This document shows, in pieces, positions 33,481 through 46,037 of a stretch of 64,000 nucleotides of DNA. The translations under genes and the position numbers were made by a program. The stretch comes from Macrostomum hystrix. Taxonomy: Eukaryota; Platyhelminthes; Macrostomidae. The notes beneath the pieces were generated by a model that was not told the origin of the DNA, did not search any database, and was given only the letters and a program-made list of their open reading frames with translations. Positions within the stretch are counted from its first letter, which is position 1, and every line of letters starts with the position of its first letter. The stretch covers positions 8,385,501-8,449,500 of the forward strand of contig CATNEN010000002.1 of the NCBI GenBank assembly GCA_950097015.1. The letters run 5' to 3'.

Positions 33481-33612
33481 AGATTTTAACCAATTCATGG
33501 GCTAGGTAACCCAGACACTTCAGTGACCCCAGTATTTGTCGTGTCGGGCTTACGACAAAGATTGTACAGCCCCCCCTAGCAACCAATCTAAACCATCGCA
33601 AGAGGGCCTCAC

Positions 33613-33827
33613 TTTCTATTTCGAGTCTCCACAGCCACCGCCTCCTGCCCGCTGGAGTCGCCGGGCACCGCATAGTCCAGGTAGAGACTCCACAGCGACG
33701 CGGAGACGTCGTCAAAGAAGCTGCTATCGGCCGCAGTCGATGCGGACTCGCAAGGTGAGCCACCGCTGCCTCCCGACAGGCTGTGGTTCGAGCCCGACTT
33801 GCCGATTCGACTCTTGCAGGTTGGCAT
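33613..33827 (-). CDS. hvcn1: Candidate Hv first exon C
   Basis: ATG at 33827, 215 bases, donor AGAAA|GTGAGG, phase 2 out. It encodes MPTCKSRIGKSGSNHSLSGG, then an acidic/aromatic part with SSFFDDVSASLWSLYLDY. The frame is also open upstream of the ATG, so an internal exon is possible. The assignment to the Hv gene rests on phase, strand and position. Confidence 0.45.
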
Positions 33828-34497
33828 GAGGGGCCCCGACCCTCGACCTCTGCGGCTGTTTGAGGGCCTCGCTCGGACGCACTCCGGGAAATGAGAGCCG
33901 AGCCCGCGGAGACGGCTTGATGTATGAGGGGATAACACTGGCAAAGCCCGGAGAGGAAATAAGGGGAGAAATCAAAGACGTGGCGACCGTTATACGGGAG
34001 GCCGGGAAAGTGTTTGCGCCGCCTATGAGGGACGGGGAGTGAGGATGGATATGCCGAGAAAGATTGCGCGAGGATTTTATCCCATCTTCTGTGCGTTGGT
34101 CGGCTGTGGATCGCAGAAGGCGATAGAGTGAATGGGAAAATGGGAGTTAGCTTTGGGACTCAGCGCGCCAACCGAAGAAGCTAATGCTAGAGGAAGAGAA
34201 ACGAGATACTGTACACTCTTTGCGTCATGTGCCGCAGACAGCTGCGACTCTGTCCACTGCAGCACCGCGGCAGCTCGGCAGCTCGACCCAAAGCCGGTCC
34301 CCGTCCCATCTCTCTCTGCCATGATTTGTCACTCATTCGTTCCATTTTCGCAGTTGTCTTGGATGACGGATCTGCGGTCAGTTTGCTTGTCTGCGCACAT
34401 TAATGGCAGGCCCGTTATTCTCGTGGGCGGGGACATTGTTGTTAACACCGACTGGCAGGGCAGCTTGGACAAATGTCGCAGTACTACAGTTCGTAGA

Positions 34498-34790
34498 GGT
34501 TGTAGCCTAGTGGTTAGGGCGTCGGACTTACGACTTGAAGGTCGGGGGTTCGATTCCCGACTGCACTGGAACAATTTGTGCCCTTTAGCAAGACACTTAA
34601 CTCTGCATTGCTTCAGTTCACCCAGCTCTTAAATGGGTACCAGCATCAGCTGGGATAACTGAAGGTGGGTGTGGCGCCCCCCCAGTCCGTGGACTGAACA
34701 GCTGTACGCAGCATTCAGATGCGCCGCGCATTAGCTGCGGCTGTGCTGTCGGCTGCAGATCTGACCCAATTGGGGCAGTAATCAATAATT
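34498..34790 (+). mobile_element. SINE-A, near full-length
   Basis: A box tagcctagtgg (34503-34513), B box ggttcgattcc (34547-34557). The body has acaatttgtgcc and a conserved mid-block (ccagtccgtggactgaacag); the tail is gggcagtaatcaataatta. Anticodon-arm and acceptor regions are clearly tRNA-like. Target duplications are not clear. Confidence 0.88.
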
Positions 34791-34799
34791 AATTATTAT

Positions 34800-36025
34800 T
34801 AACTATTATTACAGTCCTCAAGTAAGGAAAACATTAGCACCTAATGTGCTTATTATAACCCTAATAAGCAGAATCCTCTACTTTGAGCAGCGATTGGTGC
34901 GTTTTTCTGTCAAGGCATCAGTAGAGACCCATTTCACAGCTAGTTGAACTGGAGCTCAAAGGAGTGAAGTGTTTAGTGTAATTGCTTGTGTGTGTGGGCA
35001 AATGGTCTGTTTCTCCACTGACCACTGTTTTAAACCTTTGCAAACTCTTTGAAAGTCTAATCCGTATGATTAATCCCATTCAAACCAAGGCTTTGCACCA
35101 AAATCCAGAGTGGTCGAATGTTTTTGACTGAGTTAAAGCTAAAAATGTACTTTAGCCTAGGGTATAGGCAATATCCGATTAGGATTAATCAAAAACCTCA
35201 GACCGCGAGTGCTCGAAATTATATTCGCAAAAAAACTCGCGTGGAGATTTCGCATGCCTCAGTGAGAGAGGCCCCTATAGTAGATTACCTTGATGGTCTA
35301 TAATGCTTCCCAAAATCTGCTGCTACCGCCCACGCGCACAACAAGATGACAAAAAACCCGAATAGCTGCCCGTGCAGTGTTCTACTCAAATTTGAGCAGA
35401 AAAACTCACGCTCCGTGCTAGCCTTGCCATTCCTCTCAGCGGATGCAGGAACTCACAGTGGAAAATAGAGGGAGCTCGAGGAGAGTGAGAGAGACGGAGA
35501 GGTCGAAGGCGGGCGTGGGTTGCTGGCGCAGACCTGGGGGCATTATTCTATTTGATTAGTTGCAGCTCTGATTGACTGCCGGGGCAAGTCGGGTCGCCCG
35601 CTACGCTGAGACTGGCTGGTTGGGCACATTGAGCAGGCTGAAGGAGATGTTGATGGAGACAGCGGGCTAGTCAGCAGGGTCGGCTTCACACTGGAGTGCC
35701 CCCAGCAGGAGCGAACCAACGGAGCGTAGGTCGGAACAACGCGCCAATTCTGGGACCGCAGCAAAACGGCTCTCATTATAGTCAAGATCAATGCTGATGG
35801 CCCACCCCTGCTTGCTGCTGCTCTTCTGGTGGAAAACATAAAATTGCATTTCTGTGTTTCCCATTTTTTGGACAACTGGAACGCATCCAGATGTCTTGTT
35901 GGACTGTCTATCGGGATTGATTGAAGTCGATCAGCAGTTTGCAAACGTCTAGCAATGAACTTCCATAATGGACTTCAAAGCTGCTATAGAAAGATAAGAT
36001 AGAACTGAAAACTAGCCAAGTTGGA
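34800..36025. other. Unassigned stretch inside the Hv upstream region
   Basis: No supported gene or repeat array is seen. Confidence 0.35.
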
Positions 36026-36029
36026 CCAG

Positions 36030-36215
36030 GTTACAGCCAGTCCATGGACTGGGGAGGCTGTCGCACTAACCCGAATTTCTACAACAGTCAATGCGGCTAC
36101 CCATTCCACTGCTGGGTCTATCGTTGAAAATCGCTTCAGTGGAGTAATGAATGGAACCCATGACCTTCAATTCGCGAGTCCGAAGATCTAACCATCAGGC
36201 CTTGATCAGCTGACA
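36030..36215 (-). mobile_element. SINE-A, old diverged copy
   Basis: The layout matches SINE-A in reverse (cagtccatggactgggga ... tacccattcca ... ggaacccatgaccttcaatt cgcgagtccga), with many substitutions in the A and B boxes. Confidence 0.6.
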
Positions 36216-36974
36216 TACAAGCTCTCAGTAAAAAGTAATGAGAAATGTGAGTAATTATTGAGGTGCATATATCCAAAGCTTTTTTGGAAGCTTGAAAAAA
36301 AGCACAAAGAGACTGAGAATACAGAGTCAGTTGGACAATCGCCCTAGTCGATGACAAGATAAAGAGATATTGACGGATCAATGTCAAGGCGAAAGGGCCA
36401 AGGACAAGGCAGTCAGGAATGCAGCCCTCGGGCAGGCCGGGATCAGCTGACAAAACTTTATGAAAAAAACTCGATGATGTTAAGAAGAGGTGCCGGCCCT
36501 AACGATGCCGCTCTGACATTCGGAGGGGGAATTTCGGCTCAATTTTCAGCGTCAGACCCGCAGTCACGGCCTAGGTTATTACGCATTTCGCATTCTCTAT
36601 ACAGCCAAAAAGCCTTGCTAACCCGAGTTCCATAACTTGTACAGCAGTGCGACATAGTGCACTGGCTTGTGAAATGTTGATGCCCTTTTTTAATCAACTC
36701 TCGCATCTTTTCATTCCCAGCAGCAGCAGCTCCGGGTAATTAAAATCGGCTTCTTCGCAGACAAAGAAATCTGACAATTTTCAAGCAAGGAGAAAATTGT
36801 CCGCAAGAACGCAGTGTCGACTATTTTTCTTTCAATGCTCGCAGCACCACCTCTTAAACCAAATTTAGCCATTTTGTTTGACTCAGCTTTGCCTTTTGGA
36901 AAATAAATAAATTATACAGGCTATGAAGTTTGGATAAAGAGAATCAGGGAAAAAAGAACACTTGATTTACGTGT

Positions 36975-39565
36975 TCAAGGATCAGAGATTTGAGGATCAG
37001 AGATTTGAGGATCAGAGATTTGAGGATCAGTGAATTGAGGATCAGAGATTTGAGGATCAGTGAACTGAGGATCAGTGAATTGAGGATCAGTGAACTGAGG
37101 ATCAGTGAATTGAGGATCAGTGAATTGAGGATCAGTGAATTGAGGATCAGTGAATTGAGGATCAGTGAATTGAGGATCAGTGAATTGAGGATCAGTGAAT
37201 TGAGGATCAGTGAACTGAGGATCAGTGAATTGAGGATCAGTGAATTGAGGATCAGTGAATTGAGGATCAGTGAATTGAGGATCAGTGAATTGAGGATCAG
37301 TGAATTGAGGATCAGTGAATTGAGGATCAGAGATTTGAGGATCAGAGATTTGAGGATCAGTGAATTGAGGATCAGTGAATTGAGGATCAGAGATTTGAGG
37401 ATCAGTGAATTGAGCATCAGTGAATTGAGGATCAGAGATTTTAGGATCAGAGATTTGAGGATCAGTGAATTGAGGATCCATGAATTGAGGATCAGTGAAT
37501 TGAGGATCAGTGAATTGAGCATCAGTGAATTGAGGATCAGTGAATTGAGCATCAGTGAATTGAGGATCAGTGAATTGAGGATCAGTGAATTGAGGATCAG
37601 TGAATTGAGGATCAGTGAATTGAGGATCAGTGAATTGAGGATCAGTGAATTGAGGATCAGTGAACTGAGGATCAGTGAATTGAGGATCAGTGAATTGAGG
37701 ATCAGTGATTTGAGGATCAGTGAATTGAGGATCAGTGAATTGAGGATCAGTAAATTGAGGATCAGTGAATTGAGGATCAGTGAATTGAGGATCAGTGAAT
37801 TGAGGATCAGTGAATTGAGGATCAGTGATTTGAGGATCAGTGAATTGAGGATCAGTGAATTGAGGATCAGTGAATTGAGGATCAGTGAATTGAGGATCAG
37901 TGATTTGAGGATCAGTGAATTGAGGATCAGTAAATTGAGGATCAGTGAATTGAGGATCAGTGAATTGAGGATCAGAGATTTGAGGATCAGAGATTTGAGG
38001 ATCAGTGAATTGAGGATCAGTGAATTGAGGATCAGTGAATTGAGGATCAGTGAACTGAGGATCAGTGAATTGAGGATCAGTGAATTGAGGATCAGTGAAT
38101 TGAGGATCAGTGAATTGAGCATCAGTGAATTGAGGATCAGAGATTTGAGGATCAGAGATTTGAGGATCAGTGAATTGAGGATCCATGAATTGAGGATCAG
38201 TGAATTGAGGATCATTGAATTGAGGATCAGTGAATTGAGGATCAGTGAATTGAGGATCAGTGAATTGAGGATCAGTGAACTGAGGATCAGTGAATTGAGG
38301 ATCAGTGAATTGAGGATCAGTGAATTGAGGATCAGTGAATTGAGGATCAGTGAATTGAGGATCAGTGAATTGAGGATCAGTGAATTGAGGATCAGTGAAT
38401 TGAGGATCAGTGAACTGAGGATCAGTGAATTGAGGATCAGTGAATTGAGGATCAGAGATTTGAGGATCAGAGATTTGAGGATCAGTGAATTGAGGATCAG
38501 TGAATTGAGGATCAGTGAATTGAGGATCAGTGAATTGAGGATCAGTGAACTGAGGATCAGTGAATTGAGGATCAGTGAATTGAGGATCAGTGAATTGAGG
38601 ATCAGTGAATTGAGCATCAGTGAATTGAGGATCAGAGATTTGAGGATCAGAGATTTGAGGATCAGTGAATTGAGGATCCATGAATTGAGGATCAGTGAAT
38701 TGAGGATCAGTGAATTGAGGATCAGTGAATTGAGGATCAGTGAATTGAGGATCAGTGAATTGAGGATCAGTGAACTGAGGATCAGTGAATTGAGGATCAG
38801 TGAATTGAGGATCAGTGAATTGAGGATCAGTGAATTGAGGATCAGTGAATTGAGGATCAGTGAATTGAGGATCAGTGAATTGAGGATCAGAGATTTGAGG
38901 ATCAGAGATTTGAGGATCAGTGAATTGAGGATCAGTGAATTGAGGATCAGAGATTTGAGGATCAGTGAATTGAGCATCAGTGAATTGAGGATCAGAGATT
39001 TGAGGATCAGAGATTTGAGGATCAGTGAATTGAGGATCCATGAATTGAGGATCAGTGAATTGAGGATCAGTGAATTGAGGATCAGTGAATTGAGGATCAG
39101 TGAACTGAGGATCAGTGAATTGAGGATCAGTGAATTGAGGATCAGTGAATTGAGGATCAGAGATTTGAGGATCAGTGAATTGAGCATCAGTGAATTGAGG
39201 ATCAGAGATTTGAGGATCAGAGATTTGAGGATCAGTGAATTGAGGATCCATGAATTGAGGATCAGTGAATTGAGGATCAGTGAATTGAGGATCAGTGAAT
39301 TGAGGATCAGTGAATTGAGGATCAGTGAATTGAGGATCAGTGAACTGAGGATCAGTGAATTGAGGATCAGTGAATTGAGGATCAGTGAATTGAGGATCAG
39401 AGATTTGAGGATCAGAGATTTGAGGATCAGTGAATTGAGGATCAGTGAATTGAGGATCAGTGAATTGAGGATCAGTGAATTGAGGATCAGTGAATTGAGG
39501 ATCAGTGATTTGAGGATCAGTGAATTGAGGATCAGTGAATTGAGGATCAGTGAATTGAGGATTTT
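36975..39565. repeat. 15-bp satellite (tgaggatcagtgaat), about 172 copies
   Basis: 2.6 kb array with variant units tgaggatcagagatt, tgaggatccatgaat, tgagcatcagtgaat and tgaggatcagtgaac in recurring order. The ccatgaat unit occurs at 37474, 38179, 38674, 39034 and 39244, always preceded by two agagatt units and one standard unit. Because 15 is a multiple of three and the unit lacks stops, three long spurious reading frames cross it. Confidence 0.97.
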
Positions 39566-39654
39566 ATAATCCCACATGCAGGTTCGCATGCAAATCTAAA
39601 AAATACTGCTGGTTCAGGCTGGTCCCAGATCCCAAACAGATTTCAAATCCTCAC

Positions 39655-39920
39655 TCGTCCAGCAGAGCCTTCTCGCGCGAATGACTGTGACACGAGTCCA
39701 CCGACTCCGCCCGGTCTCGGCAGTCGACTTCTCCCGCGCCACCGGCGGAGCCGCGGGAGCCGCCGGAGCCGCCGCCAACTGAGGATTGGCCGCTGTCAAC
39801 GCTGGGTTGCCTAGCAACGGCTTGCGCGACCTGGGCTGCCCATTCGCAGTCGGCCCAGTCGCCGCTGCTGCCGTAGCTGCTGCCTCGCAGCAAGTGCTTC
39901 GCTGCCAGCACCTTCGCCAT
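39655..39920 (-). CDS. hvcn1: Candidate Hv first exon B
   Basis: ATG at 39920, 266 bases, donor GACGA|GTGAGG, phase 2 out. It encodes MAKVLAAKHLLRGSSYGSSG, then RQPSVDSGQSS, a Gly-rich part and REKALLD(E). It shares the pattern Q-x-SVDS ... LLDE with exon A, which suggests a duplicated first exon. A CCAAT box and a TATA-like box lie directly upstream. Confidence 0.55.
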
Positions 39921-39962
39921 TGACTCGGATTTATCTTGGCTTAGCTCAGCTCACACAGGCTG

Positions 39963-40016
39963 TTATATGGGAACAGTTCGACCTGCTCCGGATCCCCTTG
40001 GCCCCTTCTGATTGGC
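39963..40016 (-). promoter_or_regulatory. Core promoter of Hv first exon B
   Basis: On the minus strand an inverted attgg (40011-40015) gives CCAAT in GCCAATCAG. About 45 bases downstream is CCATATAACAG (39968-39963 centre), and the ATG is some 43 bases later. The order and spacing match a CCAAT/TATA promoter. Confidence 0.45.
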
Positions 40017-40784
40017 TGTCGCGTTAGCAACTCGCAAATAAATAAACTGTGGCATGTTCGGCTTATTGAGTGCATAAATATGTGATTGCAATCAGGCCGC
40101 ACCAGCTGCACACAATTCTTCCAAATGATTTCCTTTAAGCACCAAAACTGGCTACAGAAGCCACGAGAGGCTCCTCTGTGAAGGAAGCGACACACACTCA
40201 CACGCACTCGCACGAACTCATATTCTCAGTCGGAGCTGCTCGGTCTCAGAGGGCAGGTTCCGACTCTTGTGAGCTGGGAGTTCTCAGTCGCACACAAGCA
40301 GCAAATATTTCGCGTCATTCGATTCGAAAATATGCGCGGAGGGAAATCTGGCACGACTGAGACCGAGAAAGAGGAAGACAGGGAAGGGATTTCTCCTCTC
40401 GGCGGCCGCTGGAGTGGTCCAGCTTCCTTGGCTGGTTAGGGGCACTCAACAACGAAAAATTAAAGGTTCCCAGAGTCTTCTCTGAGCTCGAACTCTCCCC
40501 GGGAGACGGCGAGGGGCGAATTTTTCATACTCAAGTCGAGCCGCAGCTTATAGGCTTGAGAATTTTCTCCAAATCATGGGAGAGCGTGCAATCACCGAGT
40601 CACAGAGCGCTGCGGGGAACCGGGATCGTCAAGTGAGCCTCATCACCATCATGCTGCCCCGAAACTTCAAGAAAATAAGGAAAATGAGGAGTCGGGAAAA
40701 ATTGTCCCCCGGATCACTGGACTCGGATAATTAGCAGGGCGCGTTTGACCCCATGTGACCCACGACCGCAATGTGAACTGCACC

Positions 40785-41165
40785 CTGCCTCTCGCACCAA
40801 GGTCCCTAAAGCTCGAAAACGCGGCAAAGCAACGTTCATTTGGAGGCTGACAATAAAAATGTCGCAGCAGATGTGCATCCATTTATGAGTGTGGGCCTAC
40901 TTTGTACTGTACGCTCGTATCAGTCTTCGTGTGTGCTCAGGAGACAGCAAAATGGGTATGGGTACGGATACTTTATGCAGGCACACTCACACTGTACATC
41001 TGCCCATGACTTTCTCATCGTCAGGCAGTGTACACTCTCACTGTGCCTTGGAGGTTGGCCCTCAAGGGTGTAAATTGTTCGACAAGCCCCCAAATGAATG
41101 TGGCCTCGCCGCGGAATCGAGCTCATGGACTTTGCTGCCACTCACCTCCTGCCAGCGCCCATAGC
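40785..41165. mobile_element. Two SINE-B copies facing each other
   Basis: The left part reads forward (ctctcgcaccaaggtcccta ... gtgtgctcagga). The right part is the reverse complement of the same family (tacatctgcccatgactttc ... gaatcgagctcatggactt). Together they form a large imperfect palindrome. Confidence 0.65.
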
Positions 41166-41169
41166 CTTG

Positions 41170-42585
41170 TGGAAAATGTTTATCTTGTCATATTTAAATA
41201 TTTTCATTGCAGGCCAATTTTTCTGTGATAATTCCTGTTATTTCTACTGATAGTAGACGAATTCGCGTTTAAATTTGTCTCGCTGAATTAGAAACTACGC
41301 GCGGTGATAAATTCAGGCCACAAAAGACAAGAACAGGCTCAGGGTGGGGCAGGGTTGGTCCCAGAAGGCTCGCATGTCGCCAGTGTCATCAATCACTGAC
41401 TGATTGGGAGGCTAAGTAAGGTCGGAGGCTCATCTTTGTGAGGGGGGGCTTGTTTCCAGTGTCGCCAGAATGAGAAAGAAAGAAGCCTGGGTCGTTGCCA
41501 AGCCAAGCTCACCTTTGCTTTGAGCAGCTTTTATCTTCTTTACTTATCTTTGTTCGAGCAGTTTCGATCGCATTCTCATCCCAACAAAAGATGGAATTAG
41601 GTCAATGGCCTGGGGATAAAGAATGGAACACGGGGGGGGTACAGCGCCCCCGTTTGAGCTGAGCTTCCGTTTGCTTCCTTGCCAGCTTCCGGTGCCAGGC
41701 ATTGGTATCGGCTAAGAGTGCACGCAGCATGATGGGCGATAGGGCGAGAAGGCGAGAGCGGGTTGGCGGGACCCTAACGGGAAGCCCGGATGTGTCGCCA
41801 AGAAGCGGCTTTGATGTTTGATGATGTTCTGAGCTTTATACAAACACGGCGACAACAGCGCCGACAATGCTGCCCGCTCGACCAGAAGCTGTGCGGTCAC
41901 GATGAGTTCATCCTCGCCCGTTTAAGACGCTTTTTGTGTGTCTGAGGATTAACACCAGGCGGGCAGTCTGCAGGACCCTGGGCCACTGGCCACAGATTAT
42001 TTCTAGGATTCTAGAATTTCATCATTTTGGTAAACTGGCGCTTCTCACATGTTTCTGTGTTTACTCTCCCAGTTCTCCCAGTTCTTCCTGTTTGCTGTCA
42101 CGATTTTTTGCTTTAAAGTTTGAATTTCTATGTTCAAAGGCTAGTCCAATGATCAATCAAGTATGCTACAGTAAGAAAATGCATCGTCATCTATATATAG
42201 CATCTATATTATGAGCCAAGATGCTATGTATAGATGTCCATGACAAAATTCATGAATGGATTGAGACAGTGGTTTAGGTATTCCAACATAAATAAATAGG
42301 TTTTGGCCATAGAAATAACAAAAAGTTATTCATGATAAACAAATTCATTAATTTAAGACGAATCTCAACGTTGGTCAGGGCCAATTTCCAAGAATTTCGC
42401 CTAGAAAAGTAAGCATAAACTTGGAGTTAATGAGCTGATGTTTCAGCTAGTAATGAGGAGATCAGGATAATTGTCCCCTTAGCAATAACACCGGATTCCA
42501 AATAGTTGGACATTCGATGTAGCTTTTGCTAGCGCGTAAGAGATTATAACAAAATCCCAATATTTTTATCCCACAATGGGGATCC
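41170..42585. other. Unassigned stretch
   Basis: No supported gene, array or element is seen. Confidence 0.35.
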
Positions 42586-42589
42586 CACA

Positions 42590-42975
42590 GTGTCAGACAG
42601 TATAGTGTCAGACAGGATAGTGTCAGACAGGATAGTGTCAGATTAGATAGTGTCAGATTAGATAGTGTCAGATTAGATAGTGTCAGATTAGATAGTGTCA
42701 GATTAGATAGTGTCAGATTAGATAGTGTCAGATTAGATAGTGTCAGATTAGATAGTGTCAGATTAGATAGTGTCAGATTAGATAGTGTCAGATTAGATAG
42801 TGTCAGATTAGATAGTGTCAGATTAGATAGTGTCAGATTAGATAGTGTCAGATTAGATAGTGTCAGATTAGATAGTGGCAGATTAGATAGTGGCAGATTA
42901 GATAGTGGCAGATTAGATAGTGTCAGATTAGATAGTGGCAGATTAGATAGTGTCAGATTAGATAGTGTCAGACTG
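42590..42975. repeat. 15-bp tandem repeat (gattagatagtgtca)
   Basis: About 25 copies; first units read gacaggatagtgtca, and late units carry ggca in place of gtca. Confidence 0.95.
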
Positions 42976-43544
42976 GAAAATGTTAGTGAGTAGTGAGTGA
43001 GTGATTGAGCACAATGAAAGTCCCTGATCCAAAGAAAGTGCTCGCAATGTTCGGCCCCTTTTGAATGCTTTGATTCCCAAAATCAATCAATAGTTCATCG
43101 CCTTCAAGTGCCAGGCAGTAGGGATCCTTTGGAATTTCAGTGATTTCTCTGACTTCTCGCTTCGCTGCTTCTCATTCAGGATCCGTGTTGGGATGTTAAT
43201 CCCCCCGATTTCTCTAGCCGAAAGACCCGATGGCACGATGGTGGGTGACAAATGGAATAAGTCCGAGTGCAGTCAATCCCATCAAAATCGGGAATCAGGC
43301 ATTTCCGCAGATTTCCTCAGCCCCACCACTTGGCTTGTCCCATTCGCCCGGTTTCCGCGGCTTCTGGCATCTGGAGTGAGGGGGCGGGGATAAAGTGCCC
43401 CACTTCAGGTTGGAATTGAGCGCGCTCTCTCTAATTCGTCTCACTTCTTCCTGCACTTTTGCCAAGTCGCTTGCGCCGTCTCTTGAGCGTGGGCCATGGC
43501 TCATAGCACCGGGCGTCAAAGGATGCCCCCTTCCCAAGGAGGCT

Positions 43545-45230
43545 GGTCTTCCCTTGTCTCTCTCGCGTCTCACCTTGTCTCTCTCGCGTCTCACCTTGTC
43601 TCTCTCCCGTCTCACCTTGTCTCTCTCCCGTCTCACCTTGTCTCTCTCCCGTCTCACCTTGTCTCTCTCCCGTCTCACCTTGTCTCTCTCCCGTCTCACC
43701 TTATCTCTCTCCAGTCTCACCTTGTGTCTCTCCCGTCTCACATAGTCTCTCTCCAGTCTCACCTTGTCTCTCTCCCGTCTCACATAGTCTCTCTCCCGTC
43801 TCACCTTGTCTCTCTCCCGTCTCACCTTATCTCTCTCCAGTCTCACCTTGTGTCTCTCCCGTCTCACATAGTCTCTCTCCAGTCTCACCTTGTCTCTCTC
43901 GCGTCTCACCTTGTGTCTCTCCCGTCTCACCTTGTGTCTCTCCCGTCTCACCTTGTGTCTCTCCCTTCTCACCTTGTGTCTCTCTTCTCTCACATTGTCT
44001 CTCTCCCCTCTCACATTGTCTCTCTCCCCTCTCACCTTGTGTCTCTCCCTTCTCACCTTGTGTCTCTCCCGTCTCACCTTGTGTCTCTCCCTTCTCACCT
44101 TGTGTCTCTCTTCTCTCACATTGTCTCTCTCCCCTCTCACATTGTCTCTCTCCCCTCTCACCTTGTGTCTCTCTTCTCAAACATTGTCTCTCTCCCCTCT
44201 CACATTGTCTCTCTCCCCTCTCACATTGTCTCTCTCCCCTCTCACCTTGTGTCTCTCTTCTCTCACATTGTCTCTTTCCCCTCTCACATTGTCTCTCTCG
44301 CGTCTCACCTTGTCTCTCTCGCGTCTCACCTTGTCTCTCTCCCGTCTCACCTTGTCTCTCTCCCGTCTCACCTTGTGTCTCTCCCCTCTCACATTGTCTC
44401 TCTCCCGTCTCACCTTGTGTCTCTCTTCTCTCACATTGTCTCTCTCCCGTCTCACCTTGTGTCTCTCTTCTCTCACATTGTCTCTCTCCACTCTCACATT
44501 GTCTCTCTCCCGTCTCACCTTGTCTCTCTCCCGTCTCACCTTGTGTCTCTCTTCTCTCACATTGTCTCTCTCCCGTCTCACCTTGTGTCTCTCTTCTCTC
44601 ACATTGTCTCTCTCCCCTCTCACATTGTCTCTCTCCCGTCTCACCTTGTCTCTCTCCCGTCTCACCTTGTGTCTCTCCCCTCTCACATTGTCTCTCTCCC
44701 GTCTCACCTTGTGTCTCTCTTCTCTCACATTGCCTCTCTCCCCTCTCACATTGTCTCTCTCCCGTCTCACCTTGTCTCTCTCATCTCTCACCTTGTCTCT
44801 CTCATCTCTCACACTGTCTCACCTTGTCTCTCTCATCTCTCACACGGTCTCACCTTGTCTCTCACTTTGTCTCTCTCATCTCTCACCCTGTCTCTCTCAT
44901 CTCTTACACTGTGTCACCTTGTCTCTCACTTTGTCTCTCTCATCTCTCCCATTGTCTCTCTCCCCTCTCACCTTGTCTCTCTCACCTCTCACCTTGTCTC
45001 AACTTGTCTCTCACGTTGTCTCTCTCCCCTCTCACATTGCCTCTCTCCACTCTGGCATAATCTCTCTCCCCTTTCACATTGCCTCTCTCCACTCTGGCAT
45101 AATCTCTCTCCCTGTCACTTTGTCTCTATCGCGTCTCACATTATCTCTCCTTTATGACCTTTGTCTCTCTTCCCTCTCACATCGTCCCTCTCCCCTATTA
45201 CCTTTCTCTCAAAGTTTCTCCTACTTCAAA
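43545..45230. repeat. 21-bp pyrimidine-rich satellite (ctcaccttgtctctctcccg + t)
   Basis: About 80 copies in 1.7 kb, with cacattg, cacatag, cttatc and tgtgtc variants. The right third decays to shorter units (tctcactttgtctctctcat). Pyrimidine-rich on plus, as with the two 16-bp arrays. Confidence 0.95.
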
Positions 45231-46037
45231 CGTAAATAAGTATCTCATGTACCCGCTGGTGACTAATTTGGTTGCAAAAGGGGCGCAAATTCCAGGCAGA
45301 AAACGAAGGTAAACAGCAGTGCACTGGAACTCATGTGCAATTCCAGGCCAAAACAAAAAAATGCCATTAGCCGCAGACTTGTTTTCTTCACTAAAACAAA
45401 ACGAGCTCACTCCAGCCGCTCTTCCTCAAGTTTAGAAAAAATCAACTCAAGCAAGATGCGATTTTGACTCCCTACTGGAGCTCATTTACTGCTTATCTGG
45501 CGCCTCAGAAAGCAGCCTCGCCTGACTTGGCTAGAAGGGTGCGCTCAGATCGGTTTGAGAATAAGTTGTAATTAACTGCAGGGATCTACGATTCATTAGG
45601 GCCAGGTTTACAACCGGCTTTCCTGTTTTGTTGTTCCCGCAAGAAAGCGGGCACTGCATTCTTGGCTGCGCTGATTGATTAACCAGCGACAATTTAACAC
45701 TAGCGGCACAGGTGCTCTGTTGCTAAGGGCTGGTTTAGAGGAAGCTGTCGGACCTGCTCCCGCCGCCTCTTCTCCTGTTCCGGCCTCAAAATGGATGGCC
45801 TGATGATCAGCGAAGCCTGCCCTGGTTTAATTGGTCTCTGCCACTTGAGGCTGAGATAGGCTCTCGTGTTGAGTCTATATTTGTGTCTCCGGGTTTGCTT
45901 TGCCCCATCGTTAAAATTAGTGCGCACTCGAATCTCTGGCATGTACTTGTGTATATTTATCAGCAGATGTCATCCCAAGCAGGATTAGCCTCGAGTTTCA
46001 GGTTTCAAAGGCGTTCAAAAATCGGTGGCAAACTCAC

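Noticed and set aside
36944-39589. Very long open frames of about 880, 860 and 760 codons
   Set aside because: They are products of the 15-bp array, which has no stop codons in several frames on both strands; no unique sequence supports a protein.
43295-45239. Long Arg/Glu-rich (RRERDKV) and Leu/Ser-rich frames
   Set aside because: Read-through of the 21-bp pyrimidine satellite; no start context or homology.
45700-45942. 80-codon basic frame with ATG, near first exon A
   Set aside because: No family resemblance and no donor consistent with the channel gene; cannot be distinguished from chance.
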